In this document: positions 21,946 through 34,279 of the stretch, piece by piece
Position numbering within the stretch: the first letter of the stretch is position 1
Layout of the letters: each line of letters opens with the position of its first letter
Origin: Urophycis tenuis
Taxonomy: Eukaryota > Chordata > Actinopteri > Gadiformes > Phycidae
Assembly: GCA_036785325.1 (NCBI GenBank)
Contig: JAXIVH010000005.1
Span: 14,712,225 to 14,776,224 of the forward strand
Length of the DNA: 64,000 nucleotides
Reading direction: 5' to 3'
Program-made: the position numbers and the translations under genes
Notes under the pieces: generated by a model
Seen by the model: only the letters and a program-made list of their open reading frames with translations
The model's database searches: none
Told to the model about the DNA's origin: nothing

Positions 21946-23787
21946 ATGGATTGTGTCATGCGTATGATTATTCTTGTGGGTAAGAACCTATTATTTTTTG
22001 ATGAGAACATTAAGTACTGATGTAATTATATATTCAATGTCTCATATGTGCTTTATTTAAGTTACAGACACTACACCTAGGTGACACATAAAACAATTAA
22101 ATCCTCTAGAATACATACAAGCTAAATCCAGTTCCTGTGGCATTATTTGCCATGGTAAACCATTTTAAAATCAAAGCACATTACAGCACACTGTCATAAG
22201 AAGGTGAAACATTTCATTGCTGCTAATACAGTAAGACAGTCACCAGAACAAGTTTCAAGCATTTAAATTCCTGTAGGCCTAGGTGCCTAAAGAACATACC
22301 CAGGTTACATGGGATGTTACTCCAGTCAAATATTAACATGTGTCTATCATACTGGCATCGAGGATAGCTGTGTTCTTTCTGATAAAAAAGGAAATTACTG
22401 GTTGTAGTTTCAAGTGAGAATGACATTCCCTGCTTATTTTCATTGTTGCGAATTCATAGGATCCCATATTTCCTGCCATTCCCCGGAATATTACTTTGTC
22501 AATATCTCAATGAACTGGACAGACGCTCAGCAGTACTGCAGGCTAAACTACAATGACCTTGCCACTATCCAAAGTATGGCTGAAATCAACAAGATGATAG
22601 CGCTGCCACTTGGTCCCTATTCATGGATTGGACTGCATGATGATCCCAACAACTGGAAGGCTTCTGTGAGCAATTTCCCAAATTCCTGGAAATTTGTTGG
22701 TAAGAACACGTGGGAAGCTTTCGGTTATACCAATTGGTCTTTGGGACAGCCGTCCAACGACGGCAGGGGGGAACTGTGCGTGATGTTGACTGAAGATGGC
22801 TCATGGGACGACCGGAACTGTGCGTTGGCTGAATATTTTGTGTGTCAGAATGGTGAGAGCTCATGGGTGCAACTTTGAATACCTGCACACTTTGCATGGC
22901 CTCCGTAATACGAATTACAATAATTACAATTGTTTCAGCGTTAAATGTGTGTATTTTTCAGATTCAAGTTTTCAAGATTCAAGTTCTCAAGTTTCAAGTT
23001 TTTCAAGGTTTTCTAAAAGTAATGAAACACTACCATGGAAAGAGGCCCAAAAGTCCTGCATTGGTCAGTCCATGAACCTGGCAACAATTTCCTCTTCATC
23101 TGAGAACCAAGATGTTCTCCAGACCATTGAAGGGAGGAAAAAAACCTGGATCGGTCTCTACAGGACACCCTGGATGTGGTCGGACAATTCCAGCGACCCA
23201 TTCAGGCACTGGGCACATCGACAGCCCAATAACATCGATTCTACCGAATGGTGTGCTGTGGCAACATCAGCAGGATATTGGCATGATTGGGGCTGTGAAG
23301 AAAAACATCCATTCATCTGTCATGGAGGTAAGAGTGATGTCAAAGGTAGCGAAGAAATATGCAAATATTATGAACTGAACACATTATTAACAGCATATCT
23401 GACTGTCTGCCTGTCCAGTGCCAGGTATAGGCACTATAAAAAGGCAAATAAAAATGAAGGTTAATATTCAGACAGATGCTAACATGACAATGGCAGACAA
23501 CAAGGCCCAGATCCTACAGAAGGTACATCTGTCCATCCATATCTTTTTATCTCTCTATTCATCCATCTCTATCCATTTATCTGTCTCTCCATCTTTATGT
23601 CTGTCTAACAGTGAGGTCATCCATTTGTCTACATGCCGGTCTGTCTGTCTGCCTGTCTGTCTCTGAGTGACGGCTTCTTCATGTCTAGTTACATGAGGTC
23701 CTGCTGATGCATGGGGTGAGTAACACCACCCTGAGCTGGATGACAGAGCCGGTGACACCAGAGACCAGGAAGCCAGGCTTCAACTAA
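21946..23787 (+). CDS. Secreted C-type lectin with two lectin domains
   Basis: Five exons: 21946-21979, 22460-22852, 22962-23327, 23425-23522 and 23689-23787. All have GT-AG introns with matching phases (1,1,1,0), giving about 329 residues. Exon 1 encodes a short hydrophobic start (MDCVMRMIILVG), a weak signal peptide. Exon 2 is the first lectin domain (YYFVNISMNWTDAQQYC, WIGL, WDDRNC). Exon 3 is the second (WKEAQKSC, WIGLY, GYWHDWGC, PFICH). Exons 4-5 encode a tail (IKRQIKMKV, then LHEVLL and NTTLSWM) matching the conserved tail I recall from teleost secreted lectins. The calcium/sugar motifs are non-canonical: QPSN and QPNN replace EPN/QPD, and domain 2 lacks WND. Likely role: extracellular glycan or pathogen recognition. 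The first exon is the least certain part. Confidence 0.8.
22194..22270 (-). mobile_element. CR1/L2 LINE 3' fragment in lectin intron 1
   Basis: The plus strand reads TCATAAGAAGGTGAAACA then TTCATTGCTGCTAATACAGT. Nearly the same sequence occurs at 30509-30590, inside the 3' part of the minus-strand CR1/L2 element. This is therefore a truncated copy of the same family. Confidence 0.7.
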
Positions 23788-24197
23788 TGCCCTTCTCAGC
23801 CCTTGTATACAACATACAAGTCAGCCTGCAATTGCTATTCAGCAGTCTTTTTTTATGTGTTTTACATAAATGATTCCAGTCAGGAAGGAAATGCAGAACA
23901 TGTTTGTTTCTTGTTAGATTTTGACAATGGTCTCTGTTGCATGTTCTTATAATATTGGTATCATGCAAATAATCAATCACCAGAAGCCAAAATGATGTCT
24001 TCAATCTGCTGTCTTTGTCGGATGAACAGCCTAAGATCAGTAGAGCAATTTTTCATTTGATAACTCTTCAGCATTTTTACTTGATAAATGATTAATACAC
24101 TGAATACATTATTAGAATTAATACTATGGTTGTTATTGAGTAATCCTTCAAGCAGTCGACAATAATGACTAATGTATGCTCTAAGTTAGGAATAATT

Positions 24198-24241
24198 AAT
24201 AAACATGTTTACATGCGTGAGTACATGTGTCAGCAAATAAA
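24198..24241 (+). terminator. Candidate polyadenylation signals of the lectin gene
   Basis: Two AATAAA hexamers (24198-24203 and 24236-24241) lie about 410-450 bases after the lectin stop codon. Which one is used cannot be told from the sequence. Confidence 0.4.
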
Positions 24242-24779
24242 TGAATGACTTAAATATGCAGATTGCTTTTATCAAACCAGAGCCTCTTCCTCAAATATTT
24301 GATATGTATATATTTATATACCTTGAATATGAATAACATGTTGTTTTCCTTAATACATTTCCTTGGAAACTATATGCAAAAGTCTACATTTTGCATAATT
24401 TAAATTAAATGAAAAGTTGGTGGATGTATGAAGCCAGAAAAGTGCAGTGGTCTGAAAATATGAAAATGTGTTTTTCTTGTTGAATACCAGCCACCTGGCT
24501 GGTCTGATTGCTGTTGGTGGAGGTCACTGATGAGGGCAGGTTCCAGAATTTCCCTTAATGGGACCCAGAAGCTCTCCTCAGGTCCATAGCCCACAGGAGT
24601 CTCTTCCATAGGAGACCTGACCACTGTCCACAACAAGGGGGAGTGGAAGAGGCTTAGGTGGAGGGTTCAAGGGACAGAGGTAGGGCAACTAGACTCTGGA
24701 GACATGGAATGCCTCCAGAGTCTACAGAGGGTTATTATTCTGGGGATGGGGAAAACGACAGATGAAGCGTCAAGAGAGC

Positions 24780-26120
24780 TTGTGTGATTCAACCCAAATG
24801 GGAAGGCCTCTGGTGAAGAACCAAACCTTCGGCCGGGAAGGTTGTGTGGAGCAAGTGTCCAGAGGTGGTCAGCATGCCGCTGAGACCTGGCAGCAGTGCG
24901 GAGGCAGCGTGGCATAAGCTCTCCTCCAGGTCTGGCAACAGCCACAGACTGACTCTTGGGCAGATGGAACAGCTACCCTTCTCCTCATGTTCGGGAAACA
25001 AAGGTGGCGTGTAGAGATCAATCAAAGGATCCGGTGTAGATGGAAGTTAACGGAAGGCTGGTTACTCCTTCAGACCCCCAGTAAGACCACCATGGAAGGC
25101 GTCAAAATGAGCATCAATTTTCCAGGTGGTTTCTGTGGCCATTGTGTGGCCCTCTATGATGTGGTCAGAGATGCTGCATGGCTCTCCCTGTACCTGGAGG
25201 AGCCTCCTGGCTGCATCCCAACTAGTTCCACCAGGGATGGTAGAACAACTTTTTTCATTGAGCTATGAACAGCTGGCAATTTCAGCATAAAGGTGTCCAC
25301 TGCCCCCACACTGCAGAAGCCCACACCAGAGTCCTACCGGAAAGGAGGGTAGTTACTGTATATAGGCCATGAGACAGTGGTCGGAAGGAAAGCAGGAGGG
25401 CTGAAGTACAAACACCAATGAACACAGGGGGAGGAAGGGACGGTAGAAATATGAATCCCCAGAGTAACACTCAGGTGGAGGCCATCGCGGATCACCAGAG
25501 GAGGATGGTTGAGTGGATATGAGTGGTTCTGGGGTCTCAGCAGAGCCCGGATGGGTAGCAGGGTCAGGAAGTGGAGGTTGAAAGGACAGGTTACCAATTT
25601 GAGACTCTGGTAGTTCCGGACCTGTCGCTCTGCCAACTCCTGAACACCACCATTAAGGAGACTGATCTGCTGCTCATGTCTCCCTAGAGCCAATGCCTGG
25701 CTGGAGGATGCAGACTGAAGATGTGTCTGCTGGGTCCATGATGGTCAGATTGTACTTTGAAGTTTCTGGGCCAGGACCAAAATGTAGATGAAGTGACTAA
25801 AACAGGTATTTAATAAAAAGCAATACAAACAACACTTTCACAAACTGTTAAAACTTAAACAAAATACAACCAGCTAAAACTAACAACTGAAAATGAGAGC
25901 AGAAAACTGGGTGAAAATAAACAAAATTGAAAAATTACAAGATAACAGGACAAAAGCATACACTGACTACTAGCTACCAATCTGACAAAGAATATGTGAA
26001 TGGCCAATTTAAATATACAAAAGAAAACACAGGTGGAGACAATTCAGAGAAACAAGACTTAAAGAAGGAGAGAGAGGAGGGAATCGACAGAACAAAATAG
26101 GAAACACCTTAGTCACAACA
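24780..26120 (-). mobile_element. Decayed Ty3/gypsy element: LTR, gag and integrase end
   Basis: Read on the minus strand from 26120 there is an LTR-like segment (starting TGTTGTGACTAAGG, with TTTATTAAATACC near its end at about 25800). It is followed by a probable primer-binding region and ATG GAC CCA GCA, then gag-like sequence with many stops (LGRHEQQISLLNGGVQELAE; further on an FDAFHGGL block). It then jumps to an integrase C-terminal stretch (KVWFFTRGLPIWVESHKLS) at about 24840-24780. Protease, reverse transcriptase and most of the integrase are missing. No second LTR was found. The copy cannot be active. Confidence 0.6.
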
Positions 26121-26284
26121 TTTTTGAGGGATTGTACTTTAGGAAAGCCCTCTGTATAGTATGGTACTCCTTTTTGTGGATATGGATTTATGACACCATC
26201 ATGGTACATTGATCAACAAGTGCACTACAATTTCAAATTGAATGTGTAGATTTGTTTGGAATCATGGCTTTGTATTATTTGTGC
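26121..26284. other. Unique AT-rich sequence
   Basis: Short AT-rich spacer between the gypsy remnant and a SINE-like fragment. Nothing is recognised. Confidence 0.3.
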
Positions 26285-26420
26285 ACATAGGAAATGCTGT
26301 TATCCAAAGCAACTTACAGTGGATTCAGATGCATGTAATCAAGGAACAGCTAGAGATTTGGCATACATGAACCCAATACATTTCTGCTGGTGGTTGAGCA
26401 ACATAGCCACCACACTACCC
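26285..26420 (-). mobile_element. SINE-like fragment
   Basis: The plus strand has ATGCTGTTATCCAAAGCAAC, the tail shared by L2-group LINEs and fish SINEs. It is followed by a weakly tRNA-like segment on the minus strand (GGTTCATGTATGCC as a degenerate B box). It is old and diverged. Confidence 0.45.
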
Positions 26421-28245
26421 TAATTTAATAGTGAATGTTTGTGTTAGTCAAGTCAAGTTAAGTTTGTTTATATTTGTAACTTTATTTATATTTATTCATA
26501 TAGGTAGAGTCAATGTTTCACATAAAACATGTCATTCAATAGAATAAAATATTATTTTATTATGACTTTTTCACACCTTTATATTACACTTTTTTAAATT
26601 TCTGCTCTACCAATCTTTCTTTAAGCACTAATATTGCAGCCTTTCACGATATAAATATTATTTTTTGCTTGCGGGTACTTTATGATGGCAAACGGATGGA
26701 AAAATGATGCCGCTAAAACAGGCCGCAGTAAGCCGGCTATCACCTGAGCCACAATCCCCAGGTCAGCCAGATGCTAATGCCACCCTGTTGCTGAACATAA
26801 AGGTGGTGATGGATGAAATGCGCTGGGACATTCTCAGTAAGTTTGAAACCACCATCTCAGCAGCAGTTAAAAGAGAGATCGGGGCGGCTTTGAAGCCCTT
26901 TGAGAACAGACTGAACAGAACAGACAAAGCGCCGCCTTTGCTACAGTGAACAAGGAGCTCCATTCCTGCCCGAATGTCAAGTGTGGCCTCCTTTACCTGG
27001 CAACGCTACGCATCCCACTGACCGGCGGGCAGACCCACAGGTTTGAGGATCCGACACTGGCTGAATTGAATAATTGAAAAGAACATTAAAATGGGAGTCA
27101 TCCCTGACACTCACTCATGTCCACATTTAGTGGACATGTTAGCTTGCTATTTGGCTGTTATTGCTGATAGCTCTGAGGACCACATTTGCCGTGCACCCTG
27201 GATGTTTTCGGGGAGCTCCAGTTCTGATGTGACACTGATTTTGTTTTCTTGTTTACTCCTTGCACTCTCGATTATTTCCAACATGGCTCATGGTGACGAG
27301 TTGAATGCAGGAGTACCTCGGGCAAAAACGTTAGCACTGCAGGTGCCTTACTGTTATGACAGAATTGATTGTGAGGCTGCACGTTTTGTTTTTGCATTGT
27401 TTTTCCTGCATAGTGTTCAATAAGATTGTTTCATGTATTGATTTATAAGTTGGCTTTAGCTACTCAGCTTAGTTATAAATACATATATTGTAGTGTAATT
27501 TCATTGATTTAACTGCATGTCAGAATTCCAAGTTGTTGTTAGGTCATTAGGTGTTTAGCATAGGCTCTTTTTAGAGCATAAGAGGTGACCTTGAGGACAC
27601 ACCTCAAGGTCTTAGACCATTCTAAATTGAAGAGTGGATGGCCAGGCTTATCATTCCTCATTTCAAGGCAAATCTCGGGGTGCAGCTATCTTGCTACATG
27701 AATCTGTTCCCTATGTGCATTCAAGTACTATCTCCTACCCTAATGGTAGATTTGTCATAGTTACTGGCCAGATCCATAACACCCGGGTGGTCTTGGCTAA
27801 TGTTTATGCTCCCAATTGTGACGATGATGCTTTTTTAGTCGCATTTTTCTAGCTCTCCCTGATTTGTCGTGACACCACTTAATATTAGGTGCTTGAACAC
27901 TATAGACACATGCTTAAACCAAAGTAACATAACTTGAAGTTGTTGTTACTATACCTTAAACAAAGTGTAACCATACCTTAAACAAAAGTGCTGCTTTGCA
28001 CTTTAGTTGCAATTCTGCAACACAATTGCTCCTGCACACTACATACTATTTCATACATAAGACACTTTGTTCAAAAATGAAATCTCAGGGTACCATTGGG
28101 AAAACACATCTATTCAAAATACAAAACACATTGGGTAATTGAAAATACTTAGAAACACACCTGAAAATACTTACTTACAAAACTGAACACCAATCAGCCA
28201 GCTACAAAAAGGTCTCAGTTAAGCCATTTTGAGAACTTTGCAAGC

Positions 28246-29821
28246 ATGGAGGCAGGGAGAGCTAGAGGCAGAGGTAGAGGAAGAGGAACACAGAGAGAGA
28301 GAGGAGGACGTGGTCGAAGAGGCCATGCAAGGACCATTATTTCTGACAACACAAGAGCAACTTTGGTGGACCATGTCATCAATCATGGCCTGACTATGAG
28401 GGAAGCTGGGCAGAGGGTCCACCCTAATGTAAGCCGTTTCACAGTGTCATCCATAATAAGGACATTCCGACTGGAAAACAGGTATGTCTATAACTCTCTA
28501 CTCTACTAGACTGTATCTAGAGTATTTACAGTACTGTACCATATCACATTACCGTATCACATGTACTGTATTGCAGGGTGGCTAATGCTCCTTTTCAAAC
28601 AAAATTGGTAATTTTGTGAAACATACCGTGATAACGTGTTGAGATGTTTCAGTACTGTTTATGGTATATACAGTAAAGTACAGTATACATTACTGTAAAA
28701 AATAAGCAAACCAATAACAATTTGTGGTTGCATTTTTCTACAGAATGGCTAGAAGACCTACTGGGGGTGGACGCCAACGTCTGTTCACCCAACAACAGGA
28801 ACTTGCCATTGTGAAACTAGTCAGAGCTAACAATGCAATCCGTCTCCACCAGCTACGGCAACAAATACTTGCAGATAGGCAAGTATTCAACAATATCGAT
28901 CGAGTAAGCATTACCACTATCAGAAGCATCTTGGTAAAGCACAACATGACCATGAAGCAACTGTACAGGGTCCCATTTGAGAGGAACAGTGTCAGGGTCA
29001 AAGGGCTTCGACATGAATATGTACAGGTAAGTGTTACAGTCCTTTACATTTACAACACAGAATGGGTGCAGTCCAGTAACAGCTGAATATTTATGATCAG
29101 TACCACATAGATACTGTAGTTGTGTGCTTTGAGTAATGCCATCCACAATATGTATTACAGTACTGTATTTGTTACAGAGAATCTTGGACATGGATGGAGC
29201 TGCACAGCTTCATGAATTTATTTACATTGACGAGGCTGGATTCAACCTCAGCAAAAATAGACGACGGGGACGTAATATAATTGGCCAAAGGGCAAATGTG
29301 CACGTTCCGGGACAGCGCGGGGGAAATATCACATTGTGTGCCGCCATAAGCCTTGGAGGTCTACTGCACCATCATGCCAAACTGGGCGCCTATAATACAC
29401 AAGACATCATCCCATTTCTAGATGCACTCCATGATGCAGTTGTACAGGACAGACCAGAGCAGCCCAGGTTTGTTGTTGTCTGGGATAATGTAAGTTTCCA
29501 TCGGGCTGCTCTGGTCCGGAACTGGTTCACCAACCATGATCAATTTGAGGTTGTGTACTTGCCCCCTTACTCACCATTTCTAAACCCTATAGAGGAATTT
29601 TTTCTGCTTGGAGATGGCGCGTATATGACCGCCAACCACATGCCCGTATGCCTCTTCTGCAGGCAATGGAACAGGCCTGCGGAGATATTGAGGTTAGGTC
29701 AATCCATGGATGGATTCGGCACACAAGGGGATATTTTCCCCGATGCTTAGCAAGAGAGGACATTGCTTGCGATGTTGATGAGATCCTGTGGCCAGACCCC
29801 AACAGACGGCAGGATCCATGA
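28246..29821 (+). pseudogene. Intron-containing IS630-Tc1 family transposase, frameshifted
   Basis: Three exons with good splice sites and matching phases: 28246-28481, 28744-29026 and 29178-29821. The N-terminus is Arg/Gly-rich (GRARGRGRGRGTQRERGG), followed by helix-turn-helix-like domains (ATLVDHVINHGLTMREAGQR; a second in exon 2). The catalytic core is complete: YIDEAGFNLS (first Asp), VVWDNVSFH (second Asp), then LPPYSPFLNPIEE (Glu), with 35 residues between second Asp and Glu. Just after the Glu, a run of six T (29598-29603) shifts the frame. The C-terminal part (PLLQAMEQACGDI, ending at TGA 29819-29821) lies in the +1 frame. One lost T would explain this. Hence probably inactive, but recently so. 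Confidence 0.75.
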
Positions 29822-29988
29822 GCCCGAGTACACACTACAGTAATTGTGTTTTTCTGTGTTTACAGTAGGGTATTGTTTATTTTTTTGCTTTAACTGAATT
29901 TACTGAACTGTAAAGTACACCACTGCAATGTACCGTAATGAATATTTAATTTTTTGGTTGTTGTGAAAACGTGCCTTCTGTGGAACTG

Positions 29989-29994
29989 AATAAA
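29989..29994 (+). terminator. Polyadenylation signal of the transposase gene
   Basis: AATAAA about 170 bases after the transposase stop, within the transposon. Confidence 0.5.
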
Positions 29995-30436
29995 AACAGT
30001 GAAAACTGAAGACTGCAGTGTTTTATATAAAGTAGACTAGTGTGTTGCTGCTGATCTGAAAGTGTATTCATTTGATGCAAGTGGGTATCATTTTGTCATC
30101 AGAGTGACATTTTGACAAAGGATTGTTAGGTTTTGATAGCAGAGTTTCAATTTGACATAGTTGTGAATGGTTTATTTCCCAGTGTTGTGTCTTATTTGTT
30201 TGTGTGTAGAGTTTTGACACACTGAGCCAAGTTTTGCAAAACGTGTTTAAGCAATGGGCAAAAACTGTAATTGCTGGCTTGACCCTCAGCTGGACCGTCT
30301 TCCCCTAGAGCTTGCACTCCATCCAAGTCGGCAAATGTCCTTCAGTCCTTTATGGAGGAATTTTCTGTCACTGACGTCTGGCGTTTCTTAAACCCTTCTT
30401 AGAGGGAATATTCATTTATTTTCTCATGTCCATCAC

Positions 30437-33060
30437 GCCTTCATTTACATTTACATTTAGGGCATTTAGCAGATGCTTTTATCCAAAGCGACTTAAAAAG
30501 AGTACATTTGTCATAAGAAGGTGAAACAGTTCATTGCTGCTAATACAGTAAGAAAGTCACCAGGACAAGTTTCAAGCATTTCAATTGCTAGATTAACCAT
30601 TGCTAGTATACAACATCTCTGACTAAGTGCCAAGTTACAAAGAGCGATCAAAGTGCCAAATTACAAAGAGCTATTAAAGTGCCAAGACGTACAACAAATA
30701 AGAGCATGAGGGTAGGGTTATGCAGGGTTCAGGTGAACTCTGAACAAGTGCGGCTTGAGTCTCATCCGGAAGATGGGGAGTGACTCTGCAGTCCTGACAT
30801 TGGCAGGGAGCTCGTTCCACCACTGTGGTGCCAAAACAGAGAAGAGTTGTGATTTCGCCATCCAAACTTTTCCTCCTTTTAGTGATGGCGGTACCTGTCG
30901 ACCAGCTGAGGTAGTTGAACGGAGTGCTCGAGCAGGGGCGTGGTGTTTCACTAATGTTTGGAGGTAGGTAGGGGCAGTTCCATTGACGGCTTTTTAGGCC
31001 AGTAGTATCATCTTGAATTTGATGCTAGCCACTACAGGAGGCCAGTGGAGGTAGAGGGGGGTCACGTGGGAGAATTTGCTTTGGTTGAACACGAGGTGTG
31101 CTGAAGCGTTCTAGATCCGCTGTAAAGGTTTAATCGCAGTTGCAGGGAGTCCAGCTAAGAGCAATTTGCAGTAGTCGAGGCGGTAGATGACAAGTGCTTG
31201 GGTCAGGAGCTGTGTCGCTTCCCTCGTGAGGAAAGGCCGGATCCTGCGGATGTTGTAGAGAGCAAATCTACAGGAGCAGGTCACTGCAGTGATGTTTGCA
31301 GTGCAGGACAGTTGGTTGTCGACTATTACTCCCAGGTTCCTTGCGGTCGGTGAGGCAGATACTGTGATGCCCTCAACTGAGACCAGCAGGTCCCTGTGAG
31401 GGCAGTCTTTCCCCGGTTTGAAGAGAAGCTCAGTCTTTTTGAGATTGAGCTTGAGTTGATGCGCAGTTGTCCAAGAGCTGATGTCTGCCAAGCATTCTGA
31501 GATGCGTCTTGCAATTAGAGGGTCTGAGGGGGGAAGGAGAGGAACTGTTGACCTGATAAGTGTGATCCATAAGGTAAGTTGTGACCCAGGCTAGCGCAAT
31601 GTCAGTAATGCCGAGTTCAGCGAGGGTGGCGAAGAGGGTCTGGTGGTTCACGGTGTCAAACACCGCAGACAGGTCGAGGAGAACAAGCACCGATGACAGG
31701 GAAGCTTTGGTGGCACAAAAAGGGCACTGTCAGAAGGGCCGTCTCTGCAGAGTGCGCAATCTTGAAGCCAGACTGATGGGGATCAAGCAAGTTGTTTTCT
31801 GAGAGATAGGAGGACAGTTGGTTAGAGACGGCACATTCCAGGGTTTTAGAAAGGAATGACGGCAGAGATACAGGTCTGTAGTTCAGGATGTGAGCAGTGT
31901 CTAGGGTAGGCTTCTTGAGGAGTGGTTTGACTCTGGCAGTTTTGAAGGGTGTAGGGACGAGACCTGAGGTGAGGGAAGAGTTCACGATGGAGGTGATGAA
32001 CGGTAGGATGTTAGTCGAGATGGCCTGGAGAAAGGAGGAGGGGATGGGGTCAAGAGGACAGGTGGTCGCATGGTTGGATGTGACCAGTTTCAGGACCTCT
32101 TCGGAGGAGAGAGAGGTAAAACAGTTAAATCTAGCAGAGGCGGGAGCTGGGGGAGGGAGAATAGCTGTGGAGGTGGGGTTAGGGAAGGTAGCAGCAGGGG
32201 TAAGGGAGATGCTGATGTCCGTCACCTTCTTGGTAAAGTAGTCGGCAATATTGTCAGCAGTGAGTGAGAAAGGGGGGGGGGGAGGGTTGAGGAGAGAGGA
32301 GAACATGGAAAACAGTTTTCTGGGGTTGGAGGCAGAGGAGTTGATCTTGTTCCGGTAGAATGTAGATTTGGCTGCTGACACTGTGGAGGTGAAGTCTGAG
32401 AGGAGGTAGTGGGAGAGATCATCAGCACAGCCTGATTTCTTCCATTTCCTCTCAGCTGTCCATAGCTCTGTTCTATGAGCCCGCAGAGATTCGGGCAGCC
32501 AAGGAGGGGGAAGAATCGATCGCGCAGGTCTGAATAAGAAGGGACAGAGGGAGTCTAAAAAGGAGAGGGAAGACAGCAGGGTAGAGGAGGCTTCCTCAGC
32601 AGAGAGCAGTGAGAATTGCTCTGGAGTGGGTAGTGATGAGAGAAGAGCAGAGAAGAGAGTGGAGGGGGAAAGGGTTTTCAGGTTCCTGCGGGTGGTGACA
32701 GTGTGGGTGGTAGGAGGAACAGAGGAGGGGGACTTCAAGGGGAGAGAGAAAGCAACAAAGTGATGGTAAGACACAGTGAGCGGGGTAACTGAGAGTCCAC
32801 AGGTACTGCAGGACCTTGTGAAGACAAGGTCAAGTTGGTTAACGGCTCTGTGGGTAGGAAGAGAAGGAGAGAGTGTTAGGTTAAATGAGGTAAAAAAAGG
32901 TTTTAAAGTCAGATGATTGTAACTTCTCTGGTTGGATGTTGAAGTCGCCCAGGACAACCAGTGGAGTACCGTCATCAGGAAAGCAGCTGAGGAATGGAAG
33001 GGACCCGGAGGACGGTAGATGACAGCAATGTAGAGCTTGATGGGAATGGTGATAGCAACA
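30437..33060 (-). mobile_element. 5'-truncated CR1/L2-type LINE inserted in the L1-like LINE
   Basis: On the minus strand: the end of the endonuclease domain (LYIAVIYRPPG near 33020), then reverse transcriptase with LKKPTLDTAHILNYRPVSL, then LDPHQSGFKIAHSAETALL, then LLDLSAVFDTVNHQTL. The stretch that should hold motif B and the YADD/FADD block is missing: the frame jumps from the WVTTYLMDHTYQV region to DISSWTTAHQLKLN (about 31570-31480). The 3' part (QWWNELPANVRTAESLPIFR) is near 30850. The element ends in (TGTAAA)n repeats, ATTTAC on + at 30441-30460. It splits the L1-like endonuclease between an HVHHAF-like block and FIDYFLVDK. Confidence 0.8.
31111..32975 (-). pseudogene. Internally deleted LINE reverse transcriptase
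   Basis: Three frames (32975-31656, 31690-31430, 31491-31111) together encode the linker, fingers/palm and thumb of a CR1/L2-type ORF2, lacking the catalytic Asp-Asp block. It cannot be active and is part of the enclosing LINE. Confidence 0.8.
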
Positions 33061-34279
33061 GCTTATACCTTTATTGACTATTTTTTGGTTGATAAGACTT
33101 CTCCCATCGGTATCCACTTGTGAATATGATGCTGTTGTTATTTCTGATCAGGCTCCTTTTTCTATGAATATATGCTTTACGAACCTTAATTCTACACATG
33201 CACCATGGCGTCTTGATACATACCTACTTCTAAATGATAATTTTCTTAAATTGTCTCACAACAAATTGATTTCTTTGTGACCTTAAATAAAACAACCCAT
33301 GTGTCTGCCTCAGTACTATGGGAGGCTTTAAAGGCATGCATTAGGGGGGAGATAATCTACTACACAGGATATGAGAAGAAATTTAGAAAGGAGAAATTAA
33401 CTAAGCTGACGCAACGCATATCTGAACTTGACAGGTTGTATGCAATGCCTCAGTACTATGGGAGGCTTTCAAGGCATAAATTAGGGTGGAGATAATCTCC
33501 TACACAGGATATGAGAAGAAACTTGGAAAGGAGAAATTAACTAAGCTGATGCAAGGCACATCTTACTTTGACAGGTTGTACGCAATTTACAAAAATCCAG
33601 AGCTGTATAAAGAGCGCTTCTGTCTACAGGCAGAATTCGCTGCACTCACGACACAACATACTACTGAACTTCTCATACAAACAAGGTCCCAGTTCTATGA
33701 ACATGGAGATAAGGCCAGTAAACTGTTAGCACACACCTCAGGCAGACACATCTCACCTTATCCCACAAATCGACACTAACTTGGGTAACACCACTGAACC
33801 CGTGGAAATTAATAATGCATTTAAGGAATTTTACATGTCCCTTTATTCATCTGATCATGATGCCACTCCTGATTTTGACATTTGGACATTTTTGAAAATT
33901 TGGACATTCCCTTGCTTGATCAGTCAGCTGCGGAAGAATGAAAGGAATACGGCTGCGTCGTCTCTCCAAACTGGGAAATGTCCTGGGCCAGATGGCTTTC
34001 CCTCTGAATTTTTCAAGAGGTTTTGGCACAATCTTGCCCCTTTGTTACTGGACATGTTCAATAAATCATTTGAATTGGGTCGCCTTCCTCAAACTCTCAA
34101 TCAAGCGTCCATCTCCCTTCTCCTAAAAAAAAAGGCAAGGTCCCGTTAGCCTGCACCTCTCATCATCCAATAAGTTTATTGGATGTTGATTTTAAATTGT
34201 TATCCAAACTATTAGCACTACGCCTGGAATTCTTCCTCCCCTCTATCATTTCCTTGGACCAAACAGGGTTAATTTACCA

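Larger units (their letters stand above)
27903..30267 (+). mobile_element. IS630-Tc1 type DNA transposon inserted in the LINE
   Basis: About 2.37 kb between two TA dinucleotides, interrupting the LINE endonuclease frame between its ILG and LDPQLDR segments. The ends are imperfectly inverted: both carry TGCTTAAAC about 10-20 bases inside (27911 on +, 30254 on -). It contains a spliced DDE transposase gene in the same orientation. Ends and the TA duplication are inferred from where LINE homology stops. Confidence 0.7.

Noticed and set aside
22938..22961. Alternative acceptor TTTCAG (ending 22938) for lectin exon 3
   Set aside because: It would place the second lectin domain out of frame; the acceptor ending at 22961 keeps the frame and phase.
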